The notes under the pieces are model-generated. The model was not told the DNA's origin. It did not search any database and was given only the letters and a program-made list of their open reading frames with translations. The position numbers and the translations under genes were made by a program. Below, one piece after another: positions 25,387 to 39,283 of a stretch of 64,000 nt of DNA (positions are counted from its first letter, which is position 1; every line of letters begins with the position of its first letter). This DNA comes from Phoebastria nigripes. Lineage: Eukaryota > Chordata > Aves > Procellariiformes > Diomedeidae. The stretch spans positions 4,630,018-4,694,017 of the forward strand of contig JAYKAV010003044.1 of assembly GCA_035582835.1 (NCBI GenBank). Direction: 5' to 3'.

Positions 25387-27746
25387 TTGATTGACAGGAT
25401 GGAAGACAAAAATTTGTTCAAAGCAATATTAACTTAAGGGTATAAGCTTATCTGAATGAAGCCAACTAATTTTAGAGCAATTCTTTACTATAAGCAAGAC
25501 ACCTACAAACACACAAGCCATATACGCACAGAGTTACAAGCAACACCAAAAAAACCCCCAGAGCCACAGAACACAAAAAGTAGTTGTCAACAGTACCAGC
25601 TCTGGCAGCATTAAAGATGAACTTCATGCACCCCTGCCTATGTTTAATTTAATACAAACCTAAATGCAGTCAAAACATCTGGTGCATTATTGATGGTTAT
25701 CATGACAAATGAAATTTGACATTTCACAGGAACTCATTAGATATTCTACTTATACCCCATACTTACAAAGTGGAAGACCTACATTTGTTTCTGATTTTAC
25801 ATCTTTTTGGAAAACATGCATTGCGTGGATAAGTGAGACTTCATGAAAAGGCAGATGCATGTATTAGGAACTCTCATTCCTAAACAATATTTAGAGCACA
25901 TAAAAGAAATACTTGCATCTTTTATGTGGAGGGGGTGCGGGGAAGGCAGCTCTTAGTTTTTCTCTTGCTTACACACCAGTTACAAGCCATTACATTTGTA
26001 TCACTGGAAGGCAGAGGAAGGTACCTTAACGTTGAATCATCTAATCTCCTCCATAAGAGTTCTGACTTTCTGACAAGACAGACCCATTTCTTTCTTACTT
26101 TCTCTCATCCCATTTCACAATTTTTTTCCTCACTCATCCCACCAGGTAACAGGCTTTTCAGGAAAAAAATTCTAATCATTGCCTTCCTCCCCCACCCCCT
26201 CCCAAGTTATTTTAGTCGTCACCTTTTTTCCTTACTTTCCATTTGCAGTATTATGGAAAACCTGTAAGTTAAGTTAACAAGACAGAAACAAAACCCAAGC
26301 TTTTACTCAAGTTTAATTCAAGAATACTGTTTACCACTATCACTAGATAAATTTCTCAGTCAGGCATACAATGTTGTTTCTAACAATGCAGTTAAGTTGA
26401 ATTTTTTTATTATTTTTGCATGAATATTCACTGTGCTATTTGCATGCATTTGATTAGGTCCGTTACATTCACTATCTCTTAAATTATTCTGAGACAAACT
26501 AGAGTCCCAGAAGTACTCAGAGCCCAGCACGTTTACCTGTTATTGTCTTAATCTGAAGGGGGGGGTGGGGGAAGGAGGAAGGAATCAAGACTCACAAGTT
26601 TTCATATCAATCTCCACTCAATCTTAATAGAAGCAAAATACGATCAACTACTACACTGGACTACCAGAAGAAATTGAGCTGATACTCCTGGCCCCCATAT
26701 GGCAAAGGAATCAACTATGCACAGTGGATTACTAATATTGAGCTGCTGGTACAACCTAGGAAAACTAAATGGAAAGCATTTTATGCCAACCACATTACTT
26801 TACAGTGTGAAGCAGGTATACCAAAAACTGGCAAATGAATATTCATTTGACCATGAAAAAGTCTGAAAAAAACAAGGGTTATCCTCTTTCCCTACCTCTG
26901 ATGGAAAGGATAAGAATTTAAGCACCACAGACCACATTACTTGTTTTACCCTCCACTAAACCCAATGCTACTGAAATTCAAGATAGTTTTCATAGCATTT
27001 TGCCCCATTTGAAGGGCAGAGACCACAAGTAGGGGCAATATGGATACAGGGTCATGCGACTCCTAAACAGAGATTAGAAAATGAACTCACACCTCTGCTA
27101 CAGCACTACTCCAGCAAGCCACACAACGAGGCTTCATGCAGCCTTTTTACATGTCTGTGTGGGATAATGCTATACATCAGGTATAAATACACTGCAGTCG
27201 AACTAAGAACCATGTTTCCCTTTAATTTCTCACATCTTGACTCAAGAGCTGTACAAGAAGTTATTAAAATTAATGCAAACTATCATAACTCTGTCTTTTT
27301 TATTACTGGTAATATTCCTTCTAAAATATTAGTCTCCTTGGCTGAATCAGCATGTCTTTTTGAAAGTTGCCTTTGAAGATCAGAAACTCTTTAGCATAAA
27401 AAGTGAAACATGCAATCATGTTAATTTGACAAGGTAAGGGGGGGGGGATCGATCATTTCAGCTTAGTATTTCTGAAACTCAAGCTATTCCTTCATTTTTA
27501 AAAAGAAGCATTTTTCTTCCCTGGTTCCCAGTACAGTAATTGAAGTGAGGATGTAACAAAGGCTTTTGATACTCCGAGCATTTTAAAAACAAAACAAGAA
27601 AGTATCAAGCTTGGCAAGTGACTTAAGTAAATACTTCCCATCTTAAACAAAATTAGCAGGTTAGAATAAATTGCTGAAGCACGAACATCCCTAGCAATCC
27701 AGNGAGTACTCTTTTTTCCTTGTTTGCATAATAAATACCACAGCAA

Positions 27747-27781
27747 TATATATATATGTGCATATATATACACACATATAT
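27747..27781. repeat. (TA)n/(CA)n alternating tract
   Basis: An alternating purine-pyrimidine TA-rich tract is interrupted by 'gtgc' and 'cacaca'. It could be cruciform- or Z-prone. Confidence 0.8.
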
Positions 27782-28963
27782 GAAGGAGGCGAGAGCATAA
27801 GTACACATGCGTTTTATAAACAAGAAATTCAAGCTGGAATTTCTCACTCTTCCTTCCGAAGTTTAAGTCAGCTGCATGCCTAGCCAAAACACCACATTAT
27901 CCAGAACTATTTTGTCAAAAGCAAAAACAGAACATCCACACATTTCAAGTTTTTGTACCAAAAAAAAACCCAAAACCAAACCCCACAATAACTTCACGAA
28001 TTGGCAGGAGCATCACAGTTTTCCAATATTCAAGTACAGTTTATGACAACACTTCATGCATGTGAATGTTATACTCTTGAATCATTTGTTACTTTGCTTT
28101 GCACCCGGAAAAACAGGTACTGCACCTGAAAGACTTAGCATAGCCCATTTCTCACTATTCCCATGTACCACTGCGTTCTTACTAAGTAATCCATGTTGCC
28201 ATTACTGTTCCTAAATATTTATGAATACCTTTGCAGTCAATAACAGGCTCTAGATTGCAGAGTTGTAGTATAGTATGTCTGCAGTGTTGATCAGCACTTT
28301 GAGAATTGCGTACTTTTCAGAGTCATCCTGTGGGACAACCTAAATGCCGAAGTTCAAGAATGAAAAAGATGCGGGTATATAATCATATTTGTCTGAAGTT
28401 ATATTTTGCAGAGGTATTCCCTTTGAAACCAGAATTTCTACCTCTATACGTATGTTAAGCTTTCTTCAGGACAGACATCCACATTTTACAGACATGCAAA
28501 TCACCACACACCAAGTCTGAAGTCACAAAATAAATACATAAACAGAAATTCTGTGATTGCTATGACTGCTGACTCCCCGATGCTTGTTCAAATACTGAAT
28601 ACTCAACTCTGACAAAACGAACCATTTACAGAAGTGGCAACTAACCTCCTTTTCATAATTGCTCACTCAATTTTTAAAAGCATGTTCTTCTCCCTTACAG
28701 TTACAGAATTATTTCAAAAGCATGAACCCATTAAACATTTGCCTCAGTCTGCCCTCAACAATAGCCTCAAGAGATAAAAATTCTCATTCATTTCAACAGA
28801 GGCCTATTGATTCCGCTGTCACAGAATATGACTATTTTCTCCTCATGCTGCTTCAGAACAGAGCATTCTGTCATGGAGCTATACGTTTATTTCCTATCCT
28901 GTTTCTTTACAGAAGCTTTGTAAGCAGTGGTTTCTCACACCCCACCACCCTTCTCTACCCTAG

Positions 28964-28991
28964 CAGATAGCTTTCGACAGTCAAGATGCAG
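28964..28991 (+). other. candidate plus-strand microexon (25/28 nt)
   Basis: A pyrimidine-rich acceptor ends in TAGCAG (a NAGNAG pair at 28961-28966). It is followed 25 nt later by a perfect consensus donor, CAG|GTAAGT, at 28989/28992. The segment is open in the frame IAFDSQDA. It is antisense to the inferred minus-strand gene, so it may be chance or part of an antisense transcript. Confidence 0.15.
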
Positions 28992-30028
28992 GTAAGTCCC
29001 CTCCACACACACTAATACACAGGAGAGTTAATGCAGAAAAGCCACAATGGGTAGGCTTTAATCTGCAGGCATTCATATCCAAATTGGGGGGAATACCAAA
29101 ACTCTCTTCACTACCATACATACTGTTTCACACTATCCAGTAAGAACATCCAAGAATCTAGGAGCCAGCTGGAGATGAACTACCCGTCTTTATAGAAACC
29201 ACCCACTGCATCACACAAATGCTTATGGTTCTTTAGAAAAACAAGGTCAGAAGACTTATTACTGGCGATTCTGTAAATGTGAAAGTCTCCAGGCATGATG
29301 CTTGGCTGTCACTGTAAAGCTGCCAAGTTTTATTAGAATTGGGGAATATCGACTGCACTCTGTNCCTTGAATGCCAATGATCTGATCCTTCGAGTTAAGT
29401 CAAGCGCAATTTCCATTTCCAATGATGCAGTCAGCTGATGAATTCATGTCATGGTTACAGAAGCTTAAGAACAGCTGTTTAGGAAAGCCAGTACTACTTA
29501 TCACAACTGGATATAACTAAAGGTGTCCTTTACTCAACCTCCAGTAAACATCAAAGATTGGGACTGTCTAATCCCTACAAATCATTCAGGCACATCGCTT
29601 CCCAGGAAGCAAGCTACAACATCCAAATAAGTAGTTCTGTGAGCAACAAACAAGCACCTTCTGATAGACTTTTGACTCTTTATTAGAGGGGAAGGGAGGT
29701 TGTTTTCAGGCAAGATCACAACCAAGTCTTTCCTTTCACCTCCACAGATTCCTGTGAGGTGCCCCACACATCTTTTTTTCTAAAATCCTCTAAAAACAAA
29801 CAAGCTATGCTCAACAGGAAAACACACAATGAGCTCTTGAGTTTCTACTAACAAGCTCACCATTATTCAAATGTTATGCTCCCGCCTTCATACCTCTCAA
29901 ACATAACTTGTTGGCCCAGTTATCAAGACGCATGAAGACAAGCTAAACGATCAGACACACGTGCTACTGCAGAAAACCAAACTAACAAGATTAGAAACTG
30001 CACCCAGCAGTTAATTCTCTCTCCATCT

Positions 30029-30044
30029 GGGGGGGGGGGGGGGG
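30029..30044. repeat. poly(G) run, 16 bases
   Basis: Sixteen consecutive Gs on the + strand. On the minus strand the C-run ends in CAG directly before an ATG, giving an acceptor-like sequence by coincidence or design. Confidence 0.95.
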
Positions 30045-33000
30045 AAGTGATTACTCTCTACGAACAAGAGGATTTATGGTTTTGGGTTCCACATCTCCCC
30101 AAATACTTCAAATACCACCACTGGCTTAAATTATTGCTCTATCATTTCTTGATGGACTCAAGTTCACCACAGATGCTGAACTTCCAAATTAAGTGCTATC
30201 CTTCCCCCTTTGATTTTTGCCAATATTTAAAGTACTTTGCATTCTTCCTTATCAAGAAGAGATTTTTTTTTTTTTTTTAATGTGAAAAATTACATCAGAC
30301 ACTCAGTTTCTACTCTTGATAGTCTACCACCCAGAGGTACTTACTCATCTTTCTACATTACAAACTAACAAAAAACTAGGAAAGGGAAATTGCAGAAAGA
30401 CAGATGGGGAAGCCTGCATCAAATTAAAACCGAAAGAAAGCTACATGATAGGTACTTTTTGTACAAACTGCTTGCAGAAGAGCAAACAAACTAAGCAGAA
30501 AGATCAACAGCCGCAATTCAGAAGAGATCTCCCTGCTGAGTGGGCTTTTCGGAGCTTGACATTGAAGAGCAAGAACTATTACCAGTTTCTACAAAAACCA
30601 AGCAAGTTTTTAGAACTACGGGTTTATAGGGAAACACAGGGTATCACTACAGACATTTAAATCTGCATCCCACCTCATTGGTACAGTCTAGCCAGGTAGA
30701 TAAGCCACTACAAAACCAAAAAGAATGTTTTCAGTATTGATCTGAATTTGGCCTCTAAAAGACTAACTATCCAATGAAGCTTAAAGGCAACTTGAGCAAA
30801 CCCTGACTTTAGTTAAGTTTTAGGTTCTCTCCAATATCTACTTTCCCCATTGCAAGATATGAGCAGAACAACACAAGGAGAAGTACAAAGGAAAAAAGTT
30901 TTCACAACAGAACCAATTTCTCATAGCACTCAATTCAACGCCGTCACCAAGTTACAATAAGCTAAAAACGCACACAGAATGAGTGATCTTCTGTGCACCT
31001 TAGAAACCTTTGACTATCCACTTAGAGATAAAGCTGCAAAAACACACATACGCATACATACAAGAGAGCCAAACAATACATCAGAAGAGAAAGCACTGCA
31101 CTTTCAGTCATGTCATCTTAGCACGTCTTTGTTCAGCCTGCGGTTGATGAGTAGCCAGTTTGCTACAGTGTTTTCTTATTTTAAAAAAAAAAAAGAAGCA
31201 AGGCAATACAACTTACAGAAATTTAAACAAACAAACAAACAACAGTTTGCTAATATTTTGGTCAGTATGGACCAGTCCTGAAACACTTCCCACTGGTTTA
31301 ATTTCCACCGCAGTAAGGACTAAATAGAGACATCAGAATTTAGCAGACTAAATATTTTATAGAGCTTACAATTGGAGCTTACAGCGATCCTCCAACTGCA
31401 CCTTAGTTATAATGCTGCACAGTGCCACCTTTAGCTCACTAAAAGGAGATTCTGTTAAGTATTGTGAAATTTCAGCTTCTTTGATAGTAAGGAAAGAGCA
31501 TTTAGTGAATCCATTTCAAAAATACAAGTTAGCTTCTAGATGTGAGATATTTGGGGATGGGCTAAGCTAATTCCAAGAGCTACATGAGGCTGCTTAGTCT
31601 CAGAAGCCAACAGTGACAAAATAAGAACTCTTCATTACCTTGCTACTACCATGAGACAGACTACATGTACACCCTGCCATCAGAGCCAAACGATTTTCTG
31701 TAGTAGGCAGCTCATTGTCCTACCGAATTCAAATGTTTCCAGTCCTAGCAGAATATTCTGACAGCCTTATAAGTCTCCTCTTAACCCCTCTACTTTCCTA
31801 ATCCTCAGAAGTATAAGAATTTTTTTTCCAGTATCCTGAACAGTTTCAGTGGTATATAACTCACACTTGAGAGCTAACATATGGTTCAAACAAGCATCAG
31901 ATTGTTGCACGGTTTTCATACCAGCCCTTGTAATCCCTGGGTTCCTAACATCCGTCTTTCATTTGTGATATAATTACACATTTATTTTCCATTTTACTAG
32001 TTTAATTTCATATACTGTTTACTTGATCTTGGGTATGATTTTGCTGCAGCCAAGGGACATCATGCTCTTTCTTATCGATATGAACATGTTTCATTTGAGC
32101 TTACAAAGTTCTGCAGTTTTCTTGTTCACAGATTCACCTATGTGTAGAAGAAAACTGCTCATACAGATTTTTCCCCCTAAACTACAAACATAAACTCTTA
32201 ATACTTCATAAAAATCGAGGGGAAAAAGTTACAGAAGCTTGACCAGTTCTTCTATAAAAAATTAAAAACAACTGCAAAAGCTTTAAGAGTGTACTGGAAG
32301 GTGAGGGCAGAGAAAGAAGCATCAATATTTAATCTACTGCTAAAAATGTAGCATCAAAGCTGCATCAGGGTGGCATAATGTTGCAGCTGGTTCCATTTTC
32401 ATGTTCTTACATTAAGAAACCAGATTTTCCTTTTGCATTATGTATTAAATAGTACATATTTTAGAATCTCAGAAAATAATCTAAGCCTTGCTAAGCCTTT
32501 ATAATTGAAAAAATTGCATTTAGCATTTTACAGGCTAGACATGCATGAAATACTAAATTCAAAGACAGAGCTAATGCTAATTTCTTGATAGTCCCTTCTG
32601 ATACATACCCTTTCTCAAACTCACTACATCTGGAAAACAGAGTGATCAATGTAACTAATATGCTTAGCTTAAAGCATGCTTGCATTCTTCATGTTTGAGC
32701 AAAGAAAGTTCAGACTTTCTATCCACAAATTCCTTTACTGAGAAAATTGCCACCACGTGGTGACTAGCTATCGTGTATATATTGCCTATCTGTAAGAACA
32801 TAATAAAACCCAAGAAGTTATGTTTCAAAACATAGTGATGCATTCATCAGAAATTCTGCAATGAAAGTCTGGTTTTGCAGGTTGCTATAGACAGGAATTG
32901 CATTTTCACAGTTCAAAGCAGAACAGTAGGAACGGTCGCTGCTTTGTAAGTTTTCAAATTAAACTCATCTCGCTCAATACATGACCTCTAAATACAGTCA

Positions 33001-35281
33001 CGTAACACAAAAAGTCCTTCTGTAAATTCAGTAAGCTAGGCACATGTTTACACTGACAACATAATGCAACCATCATTATGGGGCAGAAGGAAAGCTGGAT
33101 GAAGATAAATTGGACATATTGTTAACAGAACACACTTTTGGCAGCCAAAGAGCAATTAAGAGTAGAATTCTTAATCATCTCAAACATCTCCAAATTTTGA
33201 GATAAGTGTATTAGCGTGTGGAAGAGCTAGTGGTAATGTCAAGTTTTGCAGTCATCATCAGTTTGAAACAGCGGGCTTAGCATTAGTATTGCACAATGCT
33301 GGTGCAAGTCCACTATGACGNGCTGACTCAAATCTATCCATGTACAGATAGATCTTCTTTCCCCCCAGCCCACACAAATGCTAAGAACTACAAGGGAAGT
33401 TCTTGTTAAAAATGGGAGGGGAAAATATTTTTTAGACGACACACAGAGCAGAATAGCACAATACATCTCTGTAGCACCACAGAATGCACTGGAAACTGGT
33501 TTTACTATATCCATTAACAAGCTACNCTACACACAAAAATTCACCCCACAGATTACCTCTCAAAATAATAGGTCACATTTCCACAGTGGATCTGCACATA
33601 ATCAGACAATGTAAAAAAGTCTGCCGTATCATCTCCCGTATTTGTTTTTCCTTGTTGTGGCTAAAATACGTGCAATGTAGCTAAAAGTTCTACAACCTGC
33701 CTGGTATCCATTATTAAAAGCTAAACAGATGTTTACTCAAACTGTAACATCATTGTTTGCAAAGCATATAGGAACTGTTTATATCAGCACAGAATGGATG
33801 CCATTTACTTATACTGCTCTAGGATGAACCAGAAAGCATAACAATGAAAGGCATTCAAGCACAGCAAAACTTGCTAATGGATTTTTAGAACAGCAGAGAG
33901 ACACCCACTGTATTCTTCGTTACTGCTGCAACGTATTTCACAGTTAATTCTAAACAGATCTAGATGCATGCAATCATACTAAGCACTGTATTTCAACACG
34001 TTATTTATCTAAGTGCAGTATTCCTTCAACGCCTTTCCTATATTGACTAACTGACCAATACAGCAAGGATTTACAAGTCCACTATAATGGAAGCTATCTT
34101 CTCCAGAATCTGCTCATCAGTTCTTTATGCTCATTTGTGCCCTCTGTGCTTTAAGTGGTTTTCCATTCTTTAATAAAATACTTTTCTGGTCACACCATTA
34201 AGAGTATCATCACAANGTAACAGTACAGAAACACTAAAAAAACCTATTCTTCCACTCAATATTTCTAAACAACCAAACATCACATTAAGAAAGTAATAAT
34301 AAGAGACAATCACTCCAAAATACAGCTTGGTTTTGTCAGCTAGTGGAGATTTTAAAATTCAGTTGCTTGCATTTTACTTGTCTGCCATTACCGGCAAATT
34401 AAAGCTATGAACAAATGCTGCATAGGCAACAAATAATTCTACTAACGTGCCAACAATCACTTTAATCTCTTCCACTTAACAACTCATGAACCTTTTATGA
34501 ACATAATCTTCTAGAAGGTAACTGGTAATACAAGATAATCCCAGTACAAGTTTAATTAAAAATACAAACTACATATAGCTCCATGCTTACCAACTCTTNC
34601 ATGCTGAAAAAGCAAGAGTGGCTATTATTAATAGCTCCGTTAATCTGGCAAACCGAAGTGCACAGAAACAAGCTAAAGAAGCATTCAACAAACCATTTCA
34701 CACTGAAAAAACACTTTTCACAAATTATAACTTGCCTTAGCATAAGCATTTTAAGAAGTATTTTAAATAGCTGAACTGAAGCACGCTTGCAGAGTTATGG
34801 ATCCTACTCTTTAAAAGAAAATCCAGTACAAGATTATTTGTTGTTACAGGCTACAATGGAATTAATCTAAAATAAAAAAAAGCAGTTTTCCTTCAAGAAA
34901 CACAGAATGTGAGCCACTTGGCTGTCAGATGCAAGTCAACATAGATTTTATTTGAGTTTTGAATGCCAAGAACCTTATTTGACTGGACATAAAATACATT
35001 AGCTATTTTTAAACATACCTCATGTAATCATTTAACCAGAGCCCTGTAATTCAAACTGGGGAGCTCTTTTCACATGAAAAAGCTGATCAAAAGACAGGTC
35101 ATTATAGTTTTTTTTTAAGTGTTGGCTTGTTTCCATAAATACATTTTGCACTCCCAAACTCCCCTAGTAATCATCACCACAGCTCTTTCCCCTTCTAAAC
35201 CCAGTTAGAAATATTTCAAACTGCCTGAAAGCCTCCAGAAAGCTTTTTCTGCTTGCCTTTACCACAGCCACTGCCTCATAC

Positions 35282-35373
35282 CTGTGGCAAGCAGTAACTA
35301 GTCCAGTCAGGTCAACACTGACCATACAACGGACACTGAATAAGGCTATGCGTGTATCCGTCTCTTTGCTACT
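35282..35373 (-). other. candidate 92-nt exon, unassigned
   Basis: On the minus strand the segment follows an acceptor-like TTCTTGGTCAG and ends CACAG before a GTATGAG donor. It is open in phase 0, encodes a mixed-composition peptide starting SSKETDTRIALFSVRC, and the frame stays open past the donor to a stop at 35164. With the candidate at 35496-35583 it would be joined in phase across a 122-bp intron. I recognise no domain. Confidence 0.2.
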
Positions 35374-35495
35374 CTGACCAAGAATAATGAAGTCCAAAGT
35401 TTTACTCTACAATTTTATGTGGTGCTAACAATCAAACCTGTCACCAATACAGAAGTGGTATCTAACTGTATCCCAAACCTGAATCAATTTCTCAC

Positions 35496-35583
35496 CTCAA
35501 AGACTTCAGCTGTGTAATTCTGAGCTTTATAGTTATTCAAAGTCACAAAAGGAATTCTCTTTAACATATGAAAGTAAATGTAT
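35496..35583 (-). other. candidate 88-nt exon, unassigned
   Basis: On the minus strand it follows TTCATTATAG and ends TTTGAG before a strong GTGAGA donor. It is open in one frame (one base completing the first codon, phase 0 at the end) and its peptide ends NNYKAQNYTAEVFE. It is phase-compatible with the next candidate at 35282-35373. No homology is recognised. Confidence 0.2.
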
Positions 35584-35776
35584 CTATAATGAACAATCCC
35601 GACACACACAGAATGAAGTGATGTGTAGGTGAGCTGTGACATTCTTCTTGTTGAGAAGCACATTCCCCAAACCAGTAAGTTTTTCATATAATCTCCTTTT
35701 GGATTAGACTATGCCACGATGAAAGGTACTGTATGGGCTCTTTTCACACTCAGAAAATAGCAAGAAATCCCATGTT

Positions 35777-35800
35777 GGGGGGGGGGGGGGGGGGGGGGGG
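35777..35800. repeat. poly(G) run, 24 bases
   Basis: Twenty-four uninterrupted Gs on the + strand. It is the longest G-run in the window and its length in the assembly may be inaccurate. Confidence 0.95.
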
Positions 35801-37527
35801 AGTGTGCACAAGCAAGCAAAATTAAACCTTGTAATCTAATGCAGATTTCTTTAAACATGTTTCAGCTATGACACTTCACTGAGAACCAAATGCATAGCAA
35901 ATATTTTTGCCTCCTACAAGAGAGCATGAGATTTTAGACACAGCTGAATGAGTTACCACTACAAAGAAATGTGGGTTTCCTCAAGCTCAGGATCATCAAA
36001 AAAGCAAGACTATACAAAGCCGTTGTCTTTTCAGGAATATACTCAACTAATCATAACGGACAAATGTAATTGAGATGGATATCCAGCTCCTAAAGGGAGC
36101 GGGGATTGCTCATAGGAAGCTCTTTCACATTTTGAAACCAACTCCTTTAGACGTTGCACTGTAATAGCATATATCAGCTCCCTCCTCTTAAATGATTTGA
36201 TGCATTTCATTATCCAGGGCTACCCCCAAGTGTCAGACTTTCTGCACACCCTTTACCTCTAAGCAGTTCCTCACTAGTGTGAAAACTTCCAATTCAAGCT
36301 TCTGCAGTGTTCAGTCCCCATAGTAGTAGAGGTTTGTTTTGATACCAGTGGTTTAAAGAAAAAAAAAAAAAAAAAAAAATTAGGTAACAATGCTTCCACA
36401 ATGTTTTTAGAGATGCGTATGCCGTCTTAAAATAAAAAAAAAAAAAAAAAAAAGAATTTTGTACTGTGCTATAGAAAATACTTACAGCCCACCCTGACAG
36501 CCAATTTATCTACAGCCCAAATTCATAGCTAATCAAGTCACTAGAGCAAGCAGATCAGCCACATACCATGCTCTGCAAGTTCTTTCTGACAAACACTTAA
36601 CATCTGCAGTCTTTTGAAACATGAGACATTTTTCCNCAGCTACAGAAGTCAGACTGTGCTATGGATGACTGGCCCCTAAAGTCCTATTTCTGCGAGTAGG
36701 AACCGATGACCTGAGAACTGTTAACATCAAGGAACTAAGCAGGCAACAATCTCAAAGGGATGTTTAAGTGATGCTACCCAAATAGGTTCTTCCCACATAA
36801 AAATCCACTACTTCCAAAATTTAAAATACTTTTTATAACTAAGGCATTTGCCTGAACTTAAACACTGAAGACAAGGGCTCTACTGCTACAGTGAAGCCGT
36901 ACTTTTAAGGTACCTTTTAAGTCTGGTGTCTTTCTGTATTGTCATAGTGTGGAAAATGAATACAGTGGACATTGTCTTTATTTTCTCTCTCTCAAAAAAA
37001 AAAAACCACACACAAACTAGCAGGGGAAAAAAAAAAAACAAACCACATTCAAACAACTCATGCATACTCATACACATGCCTAAGTACTTTCAGAAAAGAA
37101 GAATGAGAAGGAAACCCTCTTTCCCCCAGACATGCTCCCCGATAATTGTTTGTATGATGTCAAGTTTTATTTTAAAGTTTAAAAAATATTCTGGTTTTAC
37201 TCGTGACGCCAGCTCACTACAGCCACCACCTCTTCTCCTAATCACAGACTAGACAGAAAGGCTACATCCAGCCACACAGAGAATAGACCTGGTTGGACTT
37301 CAGACAGAAACTTAAGATCACAGAAGGATCAGTCTGTTTTCTGCACTGCAAGGATTAATCTCTTCTGCCTAATTTTCTTCTCTGGAGTCCTTCCTTCCTC
37401 TCACCTGGGGGCAGGGGGGGAAGCAAGCAAGAGAGAATATGAATTTTATTCTTCATACACCCACTGAACCACAGACTGATTTTAAAGAACCCTATTTAAA
37501 TGACGTTCAAATTATGTTCCTACTGAA

Positions 37528-37698
37528 CTAGATTCTAAAGAACATATTTTTATTAAAAGCAAACATGTACATAGGAAATAACCTTCTGGCTTTCCTTAGC
37601 TTCCTAATGGGTGACACCACCTCCTTCCATCTTGGAAGGCTCATTTCATCATTTATATCTTCACCTTTGTACACCTGAAAGCAAAATCCCAATTTCAT
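37528..37698 (-). other. candidate exon with 56-codon ORF, unassigned
   Basis: On the minus strand a good acceptor (GATTTTGCTTTCAG) lies inside this ORF at 37675-37676. Downstream of it the frame encodes a charged peptide starting VYKGEDINDEMSLPRWKEVV and continuing to TAG at 37528-37530. There is no strong donor before the stop, so it would have to be a terminal exon. The purine-rich composition of the sense strand could by itself produce the K/R/E-rich peptide. Confidence 0.17.
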
Positions 37699-38666
37699 TC
37701 ACTTTAAGGAGGTAGAGAGAATGTTACTCAGAATGTATTTCCAGTACTGATTCAGAACTGTTCTCTGAATGAGCAAACAGTCAATTAGTAACAAGAGGGA
37801 GACTAAGTATAGGAGCTCTCCATTAGTAATACCTAGAGACATCCTGCTATTACAAAGCTTAAAGGCATGTATTTTCTGCTAAAAGCACAAATAAGTAAAC
37901 CAGGGAGTAAGAAGTTACAGTAATTCCTACAAAGCTTATTTTAAAGGCAAACTTGATTCAGGACAAGAATTGTAGCATAAAACAGTTCTGAGAACCATGG
38001 AAAATAGCAAGCTAGAAATTTATCCTCAAACTTTAAGAAGAAAAATTAATATAACTCAAATTTGGCAGCTAACAGAACCGGCATTTAAAAAACAATAAGA
38101 ATAATTTCCATTCAATACTGAAGAACTAGATATTTTCTACAGCTGCTGTTATCAGAAGATCCTTAACTGCTTTGATATGGACAAGTAATACCAAATAGAT
38201 ATCGATGATACATCAAGACACAAAATAACAAACGCAAAGATACAACAGAAAGCTGCCATCAAAGTTAGACTCTGAAGTAAAAGAAGAGCAACCATGTCTT
38301 AAATTAGAAGATACAGTGAGAAAGAGATGATCTATAGCCACATAGAACAGAGCTCACTGGTGCCTTGATGCAAATATACCACCTAATATACATCAATCTC
38401 CAGACATCAATATAGGGAAAAAAAAANCACCATCAAAACAACATCCATACTTTTAAAGCACACCTCACCTCCCTGTTATGTTCCAACGGGGCGGGGGGAA
38501 ATAGTAACATGGTAAAATACCAAGAGAACTTCATTCTTCACTGGGGTGGGGAGGGGGGGAAAGGTGCAAGTAACCACAATAAACTGAGAAGAGAGCTGCT
38601 CAAATTATATTTTTTAAATGTAGTCATTTCTTAACTAGTAGAACAACAGGTTCCTGAGAGTTTACC

Positions 38667-38699
38667 TATTGTTCCTGTAACCCACTGTTGAGCACAAAC
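38667..38699 (-). other. candidate 33-nt microexon
   Basis: On the minus strand a 13-T run followed by AATGGCAG forms a strong acceptor, and 33 nt later AATAG precedes a GTAAAC donor. Two frames are open. The length is a multiple of three, as for a cassette microexon. There is no protein evidence. Confidence 0.13.
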
Positions 38700-39252
38700 T
38701 GCCATTAAAAAAAAAAAAATCCCCACATATTTCATCATTATTTTATAGCTCACTGGCCCTCTACACCAACAATAACATACTATAGAAAAAAAAACTAAAG
38801 GTTTGCCACAGCACAGATTTTCATAGTTCTGAGCTATCAAGCCAAGTTCTCTCTGTATTGGAGGGTGGCCAAGCTGCTAGGTTTGGGAGGATTTTTTGTG
38901 TTGTTTTTAAAGCATTAACTAGCTATTTCATGATCATTGCAAAAAGGAAACATGTAATGTATAACTCAGTTAACATACNTTTTCAGATTAGCAAAGCAAA
39001 CAGATATAAAAAATTAGCATTTTCATGTTGCTTAACTTGTATAAAACTTCCTGATAACAATGACAAAGTATCATCACACCTATTCCATAAGAAGAAAAAC
39101 ACAATTGCAATGAGTTGTTCAGCTCAAGGTCATGCTTGGTGTTTTGTTTTTTTTTTTTTTTTAAAGTGCCTGGAACACAATCCAAATATTGCGATACCAA
39201 CGACATCTAAATTCTTGATATGAATTAACAACATGCAATCCTTCCAGTCTCT

Positions 39253-39283
39253 CTTGTTGTATCTACTTGTTGTGTCTACTTGT
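39253..39283. repeat. 13-bp tandem repeat, 2.4 copies
   Basis: Units 'cttgttgtatcta', 'cttgttgtgtcta' and a partial third copy lie head to tail. Confidence 0.8.

Larger units (their letters stand above)
17584..30028. other. gene-free AT-rich stretch
   Basis: I find no recognisable gene. It contains A-runs at 17817-17833, 20599-20617 and 24652-24667, an (AAT)n microsatellite, an A/C-rich block with G-runs at 23690-23880, a TA-rich tract at 27747-27781 and an imperfect 24-bp duplication at 25340-25386. A few splice-like microsegments are described under the findings. Confidence 0.65.
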
